Shown: positions 23,673 to 32,731, counted from the stretch's first letter. The stretch: 64,000 nt of DNA from Chaera sp964544355 (GCA_964544355.1 CAZJAI010000001.1:186001-250000), one strand, 5' to 3'. Numbers and translations are program-made. Notes: generated by a model not told the origin, from the sequence alone.

Positions 23673-25982
23673 CTAGGCTTTGTCGGTCTTGCGGCGGTAG
23701 CGCTGTCTGCCCGGTTTCTTAGCGGCCAGCAGCTCCTGGCATCTGCTCAGGCTAAGCTTGGCCGGGTTTTCGTCTTTGGGTATCCTGGCGTTTTTCCGGC
23801 CGTTGGTGACATAGGGCCCGAACGGGCCGTTTTTAACCGTTATACCCTCTTTGTCGAAAGATTTAATAACGGCCGCGGCAAGTTTGGCTTTGTGCTTGGC
23901 CACTGCCTGCCGGGCTTCTTCCAGGGTGATATTGTGGGGGTCGTGTCCTTTGATGGATACATTCAGCCGACCCACTTTCAAATACGGGCCAAAGCGGCCG
24001 TGATTGGCTTCGATGGTCTCGCCCTGTTCGGTTTGGCCGACGGTTCTGGGAAGCGCCAGCAGCCGCAGGGCTTCCTCCAAAGTGATCTCGCTGATACTCT
24101 GCCCCTTTGGAATGGAAGTGAATTCCGGTTTTTTATCGTCCTCGGCTCTGCCCAGCTGAACCATCGGGCCGAACCGCCCCATCCGGGCGATGACCGGCCG
24201 TTTGGTTCTGGGGTCTACGCCCAGTTCGCGGGCGCCGGAAGCCTCGGCCCGGCTGATACCTTCGGCACCGTTAACCGTCTTTTTAAATGGGCCGTAAAAC
24301 CGCCTCAAGACCTCCTGCCACTGTTTTTGGCGGCGGGCTATCAAGTCGAATTCCTCTTCCAGGTCTTTAGTGAAGTCGTAGTCGACTATTTGAGGAAAAT
24401 AATTGATCAGGAAGTCGGTTACCAGATTGCCGATGTCGGTAGGCAGCAGTTTGCCCTTGTCGGCGCCCCGCATAATGGCTTCGCGCTGCGTTTTTAAGAG
24501 TTGGCCGGGCTTGATGCTTAGTCGGATCAGTTCCGCCGGGGTACCGGTAACGTCTCCCTTAACTACATAGCCGCGTTCGGTAATGGTGCTGATGGTGGGG
24601 GCGTAAGTACTGGGCCGCCCTATGCCCATGGCCTCCAGCTGGCGGATCAGGCTGGCCTCCGTGTACCTGGCCGGCGGCCGGGACAGGGTCTCGGCCGCCT
24701 CCAATGCCAGCGCTTCGAGTTTTTGGCCCTGCTCAACCGGGGGTATGGTAGACGACGACGCGTCGGTTCTGGGCGGATCCAGCTTCAAAAAGCCATCAAA
24801 CAACACCACCGCGCCGCTGGCGCTCAGGCGGTAATCGCTGGCTTCGGCCAGAATACCAATGACCGTTTTTTCCAGTTGGGCCGGCGTCATCTGGCTGGCC
24901 AGAGTCCGCCGCCAGATCAGCTGATAAAGTTTGTTCTGAGCCGCGTCCTTAACGACGGAAGCTTTGTTGATATCGGTGGGACGAATGGCCTCGTGGGCCT
25001 CCTGGGCTCCCACTGACTTGGTTTTGTAGTGGCGGGTTCGTAGGTATTTTTCGCCGTAGGCGGTTTTAATGTAGCCGGCCATTTGCTTGAGTGCGATGGC
25101 GCTAAGGTTTAGAGAGTCTGTGCGCATATAGGTGATATGGCCGCTTTCGTAAAGCCGCTGGGCCAGCATCATAGTCTGTTTGGGGCTGAACCCCAGCCGG
25201 TTACTGGCAGCTTGCTGCAGCGTGCTGGTAATAAACGGCGGCGGCGGGTTGCGCAGAGAGGGAGATTTGACCACGCTCTCGACGGTGAAGTTATCGCTGA
25301 TCAGTTTTGACAGCAGACTACCGGCTTCTTGCCGGGTTGTGGGTCTACGCTGGCCTTCGGCCAGCAGTTCGCCGCCGCCAGGCAACCCCAGAGTCGCCGT
25401 GATTTTATAATTGGAGTCGCCTTTAAATCCGGCGATTTCGCGCTCGCGTTCGACTATCAGCCTGACGGCTACCGATTGCACCCGCCCGGCGCTTAAGCCG
25501 GGTTGCACCTTTTTCCAGAGAATCGGGCTAAGTTCGTAGCCGACTATTCTGTCCAGAACACGCCGTGCCTGTTGGGCGTTGACTAGATCAACGTCCAGAG
25601 AGCGGGGTTTTTTAAGCGCCGCCTCGATGGCCGGCCTGGTGATTTCGTGAAAGACGATGCGGTTTTTTTGGGATTCGTCCAGGTTAAGCAGCTGGCTGAG
25701 GTGCCAGGCAATCGCCTCGCCCTCGCGGTCTTCATCGGAAGCCAGCCAGACCTTGGTAGCATCGCGGGCTTCCTTTTTCAGTTCGCTAACCACTTTTCGC
25801 TTGCCCTCGCTGATCTGGTATTCGGGTTTAAATCCGTGCTGAATGTCAACGCTGATACCTTTTTTGGGCAGGTCGCGGATATGCCCGTAGCTGCTTTTAA
25901 TTACGAAATTATCGTCTAAAAACTTGGCGATAGTCCGGGCTTTGGCCGGCGACTCCACTATTAATAGCTGTTTTTTGGTCAT
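23673..25982 (-). CDS. topA: DNA topoisomerase I (type IA)
   Basis: 769 residues. It relaxes negative supercoils through a 5'-phosphotyrosine link. The TOPRIM domain begins LLIVESPAKARTIAKFL and contains ASDEDREGEAIAWHL; the active tyrosine is in GHITYMRTDSLNLS near residue 285; GIGRPSTYAPTISTI is also diagnostic. The C-terminus has repeated toprim-C-type units (GRFGPYLKVG, NGPFGPYVTNG) and almost no cysteines, so the zinc ribbons of the E. coli enzyme are absent. No obvious promoter is next to its start. Confidence 0.95.
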   Translation of the reverse strand: MTKKQLLIVESPAKARTIAKFLDDNFVIKSSYGHIRDLPKKGISVDIQHGFKPEYQISEGKRKVVSELKKEARDATKVWLASDEDREGEAIAWHLSQLLNLDESQKNRIVFHEITRPAIEAALKKPRSLDVDLVNAQQARRVLDRIVGYELSPILWKKVQPGLSAGRVQSVAVRLIVEREREIAGFKGDSNYKITATLGLPGGGELLAEGQRRPTTRQEAGSLLSKLISDNFTVESVVKSPSLRNPPPPFITSTLQQAASNRLGFSPKQTMMLAQRLYESGHITYMRTDSLNLSAIALKQMAGYIKTAYGEKYLRTRHYKTKSVGAQEAHEAIRPTDINKASVVKDAAQNKLYQLIWRRTLASQMTPAQLEKTVIGILAEASDYRLSASGAVVLFDGFLKLDPPRTDASSSTIPPVEQGQKLEALALEAAETLSRPPARYTEASLIRQLEAMGIGRPSTYAPTISTITERGYVVKGDVTGTPAELIRLSIKPGQLLKTQREAIMRGADKGKLLPTDIGNLVTDFLINYFPQIVDYDFTKDLEEEFDLIARRQKQWQEVLRRFYGPFKKTVNGAEGISRAEASGARELGVDPRTKRPVIARMGRFGPMVQLGRAEDDKKPEFTSIPKGQSISEITLEEALRLLALPRTVGQTEQGETIEANHGRFGPYLKVGRLNVSIKGHDPHNITLEEARQAVAKHKAKLAAAVIKSFDKEGITVKNGPFGPYVTNGRKNARIPKDENPAKLSLSRCQELLAAKKPGRQRYRRKTDKA

Positions 25983-26025
25983 GACGCTTGGATAAGCTTA
26001 ATCCAGACGACCGTGTTTTAGCAAT

Positions 26026-26053
26026 AAGTACCGGCGCGTCCGGGCCGGTACTT
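26026..26053. repeat. 10-bp inverted repeat between dprA and topA
   Basis: AAGTACCGGC and its exact complement separated by 8 bases. It lies downstream of dprA and upstream of topA on the minus strand, where it is followed by ATTGCTAAAA, a poor U-tract. It could be a weak terminator for dprA. Confidence 0.4.
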
Positions 26054-26080
26054 CAAGGGCAACCGCTCGGTATCTGTCGT

Positions 26081-26941
26081 TTAGGTTAGCCTCCAGTAAT
26101 TGGCGCCGACGGGCTTAATTAGGCCTTTGATTTCCAGCAGGCTAAGTGATTGACTAAACTGGTCAGGTTCCAAGCGGCTTTTTTTCATCAGTTCCTCGCC
26201 GTCGCGAAGACCCTCTCGCATCAGTGCCAATATGGCTTCCTCGGCCGGCGTGTCGCCGAAAACCGGTTTAGCCTGGTTGTCGGCGACGGTTAGTCCCAAC
26301 TCGTCCAATACGTCGTCGGCCGAGGTGATGAGCCGGGCGCCCTGCTTGAGCAGGTTGTGGCAGCCGACACTTAAGGGGCTGGTAATGTTGCCCGGCACGG
26401 CTCCTACCGGTTTGCCCTGTTCCAGGGCGAATCCGGCGGTGGTGAGAGTGCCGCTGCGGGCGCCGGCCTCTACCACGGTCAACATGCCGCCGAGAGCACT
26501 GATGATCCGGTTGCGGGCGATAAAGCTGTGCGGCCTGGCGGATGTGCCCGGAGGGTATTCGCTTAACAGGATTCCTCCCTGCTTGACGATTGATCCGGCC
26601 AGACCGCGATGACTGGCCGGATAAACGCTGTCCAGGCCGTGGGCCAGCACGGCCATGGTCGTGCCGCCGGTCGCCAGCGCTCCCCGGTGAGCCTGGCCGT
26701 CTACGCCCAGCGCCAGACCGCTGATGATGGCCACACCTTGGGCAGCCAGATCGTAAGCCAGGCGATAAGCCACCTCTTTGCCGTAGGCCGTTGGCTTGCG
26801 GCTGCCGACAACAGACGCCGCCGGCAGCTCACCTTCCGGCAGTTTCCCTATGTAATATAAGTATTCAACAGGTTTATCAATAGATAATAAAATCTTAAAG
26901 AATTCATAATCCCCTGTCGCTATCCTATTGATATTAGCCAT
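26081..26941 (-). CDS. dprA: DNA processing protein DprA
   Basis: 286 residues from ATG 26941. It loads RecA on incoming single-stranded DNA during natural transformation. The Rossmann core has VVGSRKPTAYGKEVAYRLA, ISGLALGVDGQAHRGAL, ILLSEYPPGTSARPHSFIAR, NRIISALGGMLTVVEAG and the RSGTLTTA turn; a winged-helix C-terminal domain (about residues 215-286) follows. An in-frame ATG at 27016 would add 25 residues that resemble no DprA and would overlap the promoter of the divergent RNA, so I reject it. Confidence 0.92.
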   Translation of the reverse strand: MANINRIATGDYEFFKILLSIDKPVEYLYYIGKLPEGELPAASVVGSRKPTAYGKEVAYRLAYDLAAQGVAIISGLALGVDGQAHRGALATGGTTMAVLAHGLDSVYPASHRGLAGSIVKQGGILLSEYPPGTSARPHSFIARNRIISALGGMLTVVEAGARSGTLTTAGFALEQGKPVGAVPGNITSPLSVGCHNLLKQGARLITSADDVLDELGLTVADNQAKPVFGDTPAEEAILALMREGLRDGEELMKKSRLEPDQFSQSLSLLEIKGLIKPVGANYWRLT

Positions 26942-26959
26942 AAAATATGAAAATAAGTA

Positions 26960-26988
26960 TTGACACTGAATAAATACTGTGATAGAGT
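26960..26988 (+). promoter_or_regulatory. promoter for the structured RNA candidate
   Basis: TTGACA (26960-26965) and TAGAGT (26983-26988) with a 17-base spacer, pointing away from dprA into the 350-base non-coding stretch. Expected start near 26995. Confidence 0.7.
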
Positions 26989-26994
26989 ACTTTA

Positions 26995-27344
26995 TCGTAG
27001 GTCGTCGGCCCGGCACCTGCCGGATCTGGTGGCCTAAAGCACCTTATACCCCCAAATTCTAAACAGCGGCGACTGTCGTGGAAACGATAGTTGTCCGTGT
27101 ATGTTAGATTGCATGCAACGGCCGTCTTAAGTCAAGTACCACCCTCCACTTGGCCGGACCGAAAGCGGCGCGTCAGCGTTGTTTTTGAATTAATCCGTTG
27201 CCTGCAAGCTAACCCCTTTAACCGGCGGACCTCTTTATTATTGTGTGAGGTGGGTCACGCTTGGATGTTTATCCAGCCCTTTTACGGGCGGGTTAAAGGG
27301 CAAAACGGCGCCAGGTGATGCCCACCCTTACCTGGCGCTTTTTT
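26995..27344 (+). ncRNA. candidate structured non-coding RNA, about 350 nt, family unknown
   Basis: It has a -35/-10 promoter at its 5' side and an intrinsic terminator at its 3' end, with no convincing ORF between. Visible pairings: 27010-27014 with 27019-27023 (ACCT loop); 27068-27079 with 27084-27095 (about 12 bp including G-U pairs, GGAA tetraloop); and a perfect 10-bp helix 27214-27223 with 27291-27300 that encloses three small hairpins (27229-27233/27247-27251, 27262-27266/27271-27275, 27276-27279/27286-27289). I looked for the conserved cores of RNase P RNA, tmRNA and SRP RNA and did not find them. It could still be a divergent member of these or of 6S RNA. Confidence 0.6.
27308..27344 (+). 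terminator. intrinsic terminator of the RNA candidate
   Basis: A 9-bp perfect stem GCGCCAGGT (27308-27316) with 27330-27338, a 13-base loop, then T6 (27339-27344). Confidence 0.88.
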
Positions 27345-27370
27345 GTATCAACAAATATTTAAGACGTTCG

Positions 27371-27958
27371 CTACTCGGTGTCTATTTTAACGGTATGATG
27401 TCCCGGGCTTTGTCCGCCGGCCAGTTCTTGAGCCAGGGCCATTGCCGCCGCGATTATTTTAGGCAAGATAGCGCGTTCCGCGGCGTCAAATCGCCCCAGC
27501 ACGAAGCTGGTGTCGTCCTTCACGACTCGCTGCTGCCCGTCGATGCCCAGGCGCAGCCGCCAGAAATTTGCGCCGATCTGGCCGATGATGCTCTTGATTC
27601 CGTTATTGCCTGAGTCGCGGCCGCCCAAGCGCAGCCGGATAGCGCCCAAAGGTAAAAACAGCTCGTCGTGAATCACCAGGATCTCCTGGGGGCCTATATT
27701 GTAAAAGGCGCCGGCTTCCCTAACCGATCGACCTGATTGGTTGTAAAACAACTCCGGTTTTAACAGTAAAGTTTTGTCGGCGCGTCCGCTTAGCAGCCAG
27801 GCGGTCTGGCCGTGAAACTTGGGACTGTTTTTAAAAACCGCTCCGTCGTTTTCGGCCAAAGCGTCCAAAACCCGAAAACCCAAATTATGCCTGGTGTTCT
27901 GGTATTGATCGCCAGGGTTACCGAGGCCGACCACCAGTTTAATCTTGTCCTGGCTCAT
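27371..27958 (-). CDS. pth: peptidyl-tRNA hydrolase
   Basis: 195 residues. It recycles tRNA from drop-off peptidyl-tRNA. LVVGLGNPGDQYQNTRHNLG holds Asn14 and the catalytic His24, and VIHDELFLPLGAIRLR the conserved Asp. The usual GGHNGLKS loop reads SGNNGIKS here, so the first His is replaced by Asn while the following Asn is kept. The ATG overlaps the der stop (ATGA), so the two are translationally coupled. Confidence 0.93.
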   Translation of the reverse strand: MSQDKIKLVVGLGNPGDQYQNTRHNLGFRVLDALAENDGAVFKNSPKFHGQTAWLLSGRADKTLLLKPELFYNQSGRSVREAGAFYNIGPQEILVIHDELFLPLGAIRLRLGGRDSGNNGIKSIIGQIGANFWRLRLGIDGQQRVVKDDTSFVLGRFDAAERAILPKIIAAAMALAQELAGGQSPGHHTVKIDTE

Positions 27959-29307
27959 TGGCCGCGCCTCCCCGCCAGCCGTGTGTCCCCGCCTTTATCC
28001 GTACGGAAACTAAATTTAATCGGCGTGCCGGTAAAATCGAATTCCTGCCTGAGAGAACGCTCCAGGTAGCGCTTGTAACTCCAGTGCAGCAGGCCCAGGT
28101 TTTTGCCAAACACCACGAACCAGGGCGGCGCGACATCAGTTTGTGTCATGTACAGCAGTTTGGGCTGGCTGTTTTTCAGGCCGGCCGGCGGATGCGAAGC
28201 TACGCAGCGGCGCAGTAACTGGTTTAATTGAACGGTTTTGACGTTTTGGCGCCGCCTGGCGTCTATAGTAAGGGATAGCTCGAACAATTTGGTGAGATTG
28301 CGTCCGGTGAGCGAGCTGGTGGGAAGCAGCGGCGCCCAGGGAACGAAGGCGAAATCAAAGACCAGCCGTTTAGACAGGTCGTCCCAGCCGCCCGAGGAGA
28401 TATCGTCGGATTGGTCATCCCATTTGGTTACTACTAAAATCAGCCCCTTGCCGGCCTCTTTGATCATGCCGGCCAGTTTTTGATCGAGCTGCGTGCCGGC
28501 CTCGCCGCGGTCCATCAGCAGCAGGCAGATATCGGCCTGCTCAATGGCTTGAATGGCTCTTAGCACACTAAATTTTTCCACCCCTACCTCTATACGGCCG
28601 CTGCGCCGGATGCCGGCGGTGTCCAGCAGCTCAATAGTTCTATCCTTAAATTTGATCGATAAACGGTTGATGTCGCGAGTGGTGCCGGCTATCGGATTGA
28701 CGATGGCCTGCTGTTTCCCGGCCAGACGGTTAAACAGCGAGCTTTTGCCGGCGTTGGGCCGTCCGATCAAAGCCAGCCTGACGGTCCGGTCATCGTCTTT
28801 GGGGCGCTGCCGTGGCGGAATGAGCGGTTTCAGGGTTTCTTCCAGTAGTTCCGTGCGGCCCTGGCGGGCGCTGGCGCGCACTATTTGCTTAATGCCCAGA
28901 CGCATAAATTCGTGATCGGGCAAGGCTTCCCTAAGGTCGGTTTTATTAAGCACCAGGATGACTGGTTTGCGGCTTTTAAGGGCTTTTTTAGCCACCAGCC
29001 GGTCTTCGTCGTCTGGATACCGGGTGGAGTCGCTGACCACCAGAATGATGTCCGCAGCCTTCGCCGCTTCGCTGATTTGCTGTTGGATATCGGCTTCGAA
29101 CTCGTCCTGCGGGTCTTTCAGTCCGGCGGTATCCACCAGCCAGAAATAACGCCTGTCGATCTGGGCGCGGCCGACCACGTTATCCCGGGTGGTACCGGCT
29201 TCGCGGGCGACTATCGCCTGCCGAGCGCCAACCAGACGGTTAAACAGCGAGCTTTTGCCGGCATTGGCGCGGCCGACTATCGCCACGGTGGGCAGCGGTT
29301 TGTTCAT
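27955..29307 (-). CDS. der: ribosome biogenesis GTPase Der (EngA)
   Basis: 450 residues. Two tandem GTPase domains, each with a P-loop: GRANAGKSSLFNRLVG near residue 11 and GRPNAGKSSLFNRLAG near residue 184. The switch motifs DTAGLKDP and DTAGIRRSG, and NKTD and TKWD, follow in the right order. A KH-like C-terminal domain ends the protein. It acts in 50S subunit maturation. A leaderless-type extended -10 precedes the ATG, and pth follows with a 4-base overlap. Confidence 0.96.
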   Translation of the reverse strand: MNKPLPTVAIVGRANAGKSSLFNRLVGARQAIVAREAGTTRDNVVGRAQIDRRYFWLVDTAGLKDPQDEFEADIQQQISEAAKAADIILVVSDSTRYPDDEDRLVAKKALKSRKPVILVLNKTDLREALPDHEFMRLGIKQIVRASARQGRTELLEETLKPLIPPRQRPKDDDRTVRLALIGRPNAGKSSLFNRLAGKQQAIVNPIAGTTRDINRLSIKFKDRTIELLDTAGIRRSGRIEVGVEKFSVLRAIQAIEQADICLLLMDRGEAGTQLDQKLAGMIKEAGKGLILVVTKWDDQSDDISSGGWDDLSKRLVFDFAFVPWAPLLPTSSLTGRNLTKLFELSLTIDARRRQNVKTVQLNQLLRRCVASHPPAGLKNSQPKLLYMTQTDVAPPWFVVFGKNLGLLHWSYKRYLERSLRQEFDFTGTPIKFSFRTDKGGDTRLAGRRGQ

Positions 29308-29313
29308 TCCTAT

Positions 29314-29322
29314 ATTCTAACA
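29314..29322 (-). promoter_or_regulatory. extended -10 promoter for der-pth
   Basis: TGTTAGAAT on the minus strand, ending 6 bases before the ATG at 29307. Confidence 0.6.
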
Positions 29323-29336
29323 GATGAGTGCCGGGC

Positions 29337-30068
29337 TTAGAGCGGCCTTTTGGACACTTCCTTAAACGGCTGCCCGTTCAACTGGTCAAGACTGTAGGGC
29401 CCCAGCGCCACCCGGTGTAGTCGCGTTACCAGCAACCCCAGGGCGGCGAATGTCCGGCGAATTTGACGGTTACGCCCCTGGCTCATACTGACCCGCCAGA
29501 CACGATCGTTGTCGGGCAGCAGCCGGCTAAGCTCTAAACGGCTGGTGCCGTCCGGTAGTTTGATACCCTGACGGCTGATATGCCGCTGGTCCTCGCTGGA
29601 CAGCGGCAGATTCAGCGACACCTCGTAGCGTTTAATCTTGCCGAACGAGGGGTGGGTCAGCTGATGCGCGTAGTCGCCGTCGTCGGTCAGAAGTAGCAGG
29701 CCGCTGCTGTCCTTGTCCAGCCGTCCAGCCGGTTTCAGGCGGGCGTATTTTTCGGGCAACAGACTGTAGATGGTCGGCACGCCGCCCTGTGAACGGCGCG
29801 AACATAAAACTCCGGGTGGTTTGTCCATTAAAAGGTAACACGGTGTTAGGGGTCGGGATAAATCCAGGGGGCGCCCGTCTAGATTAAGACTGCTGCCGGC
29901 TGACGCGGGGTCGAATCTTTGGCCTAAAACCGCCGTCCGGCCCTCTAAGCTCAGCCGCCCTGTGGCGATTATTTCGTCAGCCTGCCGCCGGCTTATACCA
30001 AGCTGCGCGGCCAGCCATTTGTTCAGCCTGACGTTCGAAGAATCGCGTTGGTCATTCAAAATAAGCAA
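29337..30068 (-). CDS. rRNA pseudouridine synthase, RsuA/RluB family
   Basis: 243 residues. An N-terminal S4 RNA-binding domain (RLNKWLAAQLGISRRQADEI, residues about 14-60) precedes the synthase domain with YLLMDKPPGVLCSRR and the catalytic Asp in AGRLDKDSSGLLLLT, then RNRQIRRTFAALGL. Family members modify 16S U516 (RsuA), 23S U2605 (RluB) or U2604 (RluF); the target cannot be settled here, though RluB-type is the commonest in single-copy genomes. It begins 2 bases after the upstream regulator gene ends. Confidence 0.88.
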   Translation of the reverse strand: MLILNDQRDSSNVRLNKWLAAQLGISRRQADEIIATGRLSLEGRTAVLGQRFDPASAGSSLNLDGRPLDLSRPLTPCYLLMDKPPGVLCSRRSQGGVPTIYSLLPEKYARLKPAGRLDKDSSGLLLLTDDGDYAHQLTHPSFGKIKRYEVSLNLPLSSEDQRHISRQGIKLPDGTSRLELSRLLPDNDRVWRVSMSQGRNRQIRRTFAALGLLVTRLHRVALGPYSLDQLNGQPFKEVSKRPL

Positions 30069-30070
30069 AA

Positions 30071-31021
30071 CTATACCTGACCGGCCGCTGGTGGCTGTCC
30101 GGGCGGGTTGCCGCTCTCGGGCAGCGGAGGCTGCGGCAGTGAGGGCGCTTCTTGAGCGAACTGGTCGATCTGGTTTTCCATGGACGACCTTTCCTGATCC
30201 GTCGACTGAACAACCGGACGGTTGTTCAGATCAAGTCCGGCTTCGCGGGCCAGTTCTTTGTCCAGCAGTTCCTTGATATCAACCTTGGACACGGCCGGAT
30301 CGTTCAGGGGTTGGATGATTTTGGGGCGGCTGGTGGCCGGCCGGGGTGTTTGGTCGGCCGGTGCTGGCGCTACGGGAGCCGGGGCGACCGGTTGCGCCGC
30401 TGCCTGAGCCGCGGCGGGAGGTGATTGATAGGTAAAACCTCCCGGAGGTGGTGCCGTTCTGGCGGGGACTGCGGCGGGCGGGGTTTGAGGCCTGGGCGGC
30501 AAGGTGACCGGCGGCGGTGGCGGAGTCGCGGCGCTAACCGGCTCGCTAACTGGTTGTCGCGGAGCGGTTCCGGGCTCCGCGGCGGCCCGGCCGGCCGTCG
30601 CGGCTGTTCTGGGCTGAGGCGCCGTAGCGGCATTTCCTCCGGCGGCCGGCGGCCTGTCGCCCAGCAGTTCATGAACTACCTTAACCACGTCTTCTATACC
30701 CACCTGTGATTTCACCAGGTAGCGGTCGGCCCCCAGGGACTGGCCGCGAGTCCGTTGCTCCTCTGAGCTTAGGGCGGTCATCATGATTACCTTAATATCG
30801 CGCGTTTCAGTAGTGGAACGCAGAATGTCCAGCATGTCGAAACCGCTAATTTTGGGCATCATTACATCGCTGATGATCAAATTCGGCCGCTCTTTGATGG
30901 CCATGGCCAAAGCTTCCTCGCCGTCGCCGGCGGACACTATGTTGTATCCTTCGGCGAACAGCCTGACGCCGTAGATTTCCCGCAGGCTCTTGTCGTCTTC
31001 CACTAGCATTATTTTGGCCAT
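30071..31021 (-). CDS. response regulator with long Pro/Ala-rich tail
   Basis: 316 residues. Residues 1-120 are a receiver domain: IMLVEDDKSL gives the acidic pair, and the phosphoacceptor Asp lies in LIISDVMMPKISGFD. The next 130 residues are rich in Pro and Ala (for example TPPPPPVTLPPRPQTPP) and probably disordered. A short charged segment near the C-terminus (AVSKVDIKELLDKELAREAG) may be a docking helix. There is no DNA-binding domain, so the output is likely protein-protein. The partner kinase gene lies just upstream. Confidence 0.8.
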   Translation of the reverse strand: MAKIMLVEDDKSLREIYGVRLFAEGYNIVSAGDGEEALAMAIKERPNLIISDVMMPKISGFDMLDILRSTTETRDIKVIMMTALSSEEQRTRGQSLGADRYLVKSQVGIEDVVKVVHELLGDRPPAAGGNAATAPQPRTAATAGRAAAEPGTAPRQPVSEPVSAATPPPPPVTLPPRPQTPPAAVPARTAPPPGGFTYQSPPAAAQAAAQPVAPAPVAPAPADQTPRPATSRPKIIQPLNDPAVSKVDIKELLDKELAREAGLDLNNRPVVQSTDQERSSMENQIDQFAQEAPSLPQPPLPESGNPPGQPPAAGQV

Positions 31022-31031
31022 ATTATCCCCT

Positions 31032-31037
31032 ATTGTA
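31032..31037 (-). promoter_or_regulatory. -10 element for the response regulator gene
   Basis: TACAAT on the minus strand, 10 bases before the ATG at 31021. AGGGGA between them could also serve as a ribosome site. It implies expression apart from the upstream kinase. Confidence 0.45.
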
Positions 31038-31066
31038 TGAATAAAGGTTTGAAAAATCCATAGCTC

Positions 31067-32731
31067 TTATGTTTTGGCAGCTGTTTGGGGCGCCACGTTT
31101 TCGCTTTGCGCTAGCCTTTCCATGGCCTCTTCATGGCTGAGCCGGGGGATTTGCACGAAAAAGCGGCTGCCCCGGCCCAGCTCGCTTTCAACCCAAATTC
31201 GTCCATGCATGGCCTCAACCAGGCGGCGACAAAGATAAAGCCCCAGTCCGGTACCGCCTATTTCGCGGGTGTCAGAGTTGTCGATCCTGTAGAATTTCTG
31301 GAACAGGTGCGGAATGTCTTCGGGAGGAATGCCGATGCCGGTGTCGGTTACGCTTATAACAACTGTGTCGTCATCACCGCCTATATCTACCACAATACTG
31401 CCGGTCTTGGTGTATTTAATGGCATTTTCCAGCAGATTAGACAGCACCTCGCGCAACTGGCCCTGATCGGCCAGGGCGTAGTAAACTGGATTCAACCGGC
31501 GGTTGGTTTCCAGGGCGCTGGAAGATACCGGCTTAAAAAACAGCATTAGTCCTTTTTGCTTGGCGTTTATCTCGAAGGTGGCAGTTAATTCTTTGGTAAA
31601 AGCCACCACGTCCACCACCGTGGGGTTGCTGTTTAGGCGCCCGTCCTCGGCTTTGCTGACGTCCAGCAAATCCTGGAACAGCCTGCCGAGGTTTTGGGCC
31701 GATTCGTGAGCTTTTTGCAGATAGGTTCTGGCCTTTTCGTCTACTGAAGCGGTTTGCGGGTTGAGGGCCAAGCCTAGGTAGCCCTCTATGGCAGCGACCG
31801 GAGTGCGCATTTCGTGGCTGGCTGTGCTGATAAATTCGGCCTGCTGTCTTTCCTCGGCTTTTTTGGCGGTAATGTCGCGGAACACTATAATCGCTCCACT
31901 ACCGCCGCTGCCCACCGGAGAAACCATCAACGACAACTGCATTTTTTTACCGGACCCGGTGGTTAATGTCAGATTGTCGGATGACACCGTCTGGTTGGTG
32001 GTCAGCACCCTTTGCACCGGATCGGTCTCGTCCGTCAGGCCGTCTCCTTTTTCGTCGTTCAGCTTGAGCACCGAGCGGTAGTCCAAATTAATGGCGTCCT
32101 GTTTGGCCCAGCCCAGAATCTGCTGAGCCGCCGGATTAATCAGCTCGATCACTCCCCGGCCGTTCACCGCCATCACGCCGTCGGCGATGGCGTTTATCAC
32201 GATTTCGGATTTACTGGCAATCTGGGTCAACTCGGCAGTCAGGGCTGAGAAGGCCCGGTCTTTGGCGCTATTCTGCCCGCCTTGACCCCGCCATACTATA
32301 TAGCTGATGATTAGCGGTAGCTCGCCGATCAGGGTCAAGATGGTTACAGCTTCGGTTTTGGCGGTAACCAGCGCTAGGTACGCCAGATAGCCGTTGACCA
32401 GCACAGCCATTAAGATTAACGCCCAGGCCCCAAACAGGCCGCTGAAGATGCCCAGCAACAGCCAAAGAGCCATGAACGGAGAATCTACGCCCCCGGTCTG
32501 CACTACTATCAACCCGGTGGCTACAATGAATAACCCGTAAGATGCCCAAGCGGCTTTTTTGACTAAAGTATCAGATAACCGCCCGAAGACGCCGGCTGAA
32601 GCCGCCAGAAATGCCAGCAGCGCCAGTATGGCCGGCTGCCAGCCCACCGCCAGGCGGCCACCGTAAAAATCCTCCAATCCCAGTAAGTTGACCGCGAAAA
32701 GACCCAGCAGGGTCAGTGACCCTAGCAGCAA
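31067..32731 (-). CDS. membrane sensor histidine kinase with PAS domain
   Basis: At least 554 residues. About six membrane helices fill residues 1-165, then a PAS domain (about 175-290, IADGVMAVNGRGVIELINPA), a HisKA helix with the phosphorylated His in STASHEMRTPVAAIEGYL, and an HATPase domain with NLLENAIKYT and GTGLGLYLCRRL. The listed start is TTG 32731, but the frame stays open upstream (QSVIAPFWYRR-like codons) without a standard start, so the N-terminus is uncertain. It pairs with the Pro-rich response regulator downstream. Confidence 0.85.
   Translation of the reverse strand: MLLGSLTLLGLFAVNLLGLEDFYGGRLAVGWQPAILALLAFLAASAGVFGRLSDTLVKKAAWASYGLFIVATGLIVVQTGGVDSPFMALWLLLGIFSGLFGAWALILMAVLVNGYLAYLALVTAKTEAVTILTLIGELPLIISYIVWRGQGGQNSAKDRAFSALTAELTQIASKSEIVINAIADGVMAVNGRGVIELINPAAQQILGWAKQDAINLDYRSVLKLNDEKGDGLTDETDPVQRVLTTNQTVSSDNLTLTTGSGKKMQLSLMVSPVGSGGSGAIIVFRDITAKKAEERQQAEFISTASHEMRTPVAAIEGYLGLALNPQTASVDEKARTYLQKAHESAQNLGRLFQDLLDVSKAEDGRLNSNPTVVDVVAFTKELTATFEINAKQKGLMLFFKPVSSSALETNRRLNPVYYALADQGQLREVLSNLLENAIKYTKTGSIVVDIGGDDDTVVISVTDTGIGIPPEDIPHLFQKFYRIDNSDTREIGGTGLGLYLCRRLVEAMHGRIWVESELGRGSRFFVQIPRLSHEEAMERLAQSENVAPQTAAKT

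Noticed and set aside
26942..27016. Longer DprA start at 27016
   Set aside because: The added 25 residues do not look like DprA and would overlap the divergent promoter; ATG 26941 begins the family domain.
26995..27344. RNase P RNA, tmRNA or SRP RNA
   Set aside because: I looked for GAGGAAAGTCC and ACAGAA-type RNase P cores, a tmRNA acceptor/T-arm with tag frame, and the SRP domain IV sequence on both strands and saw none.
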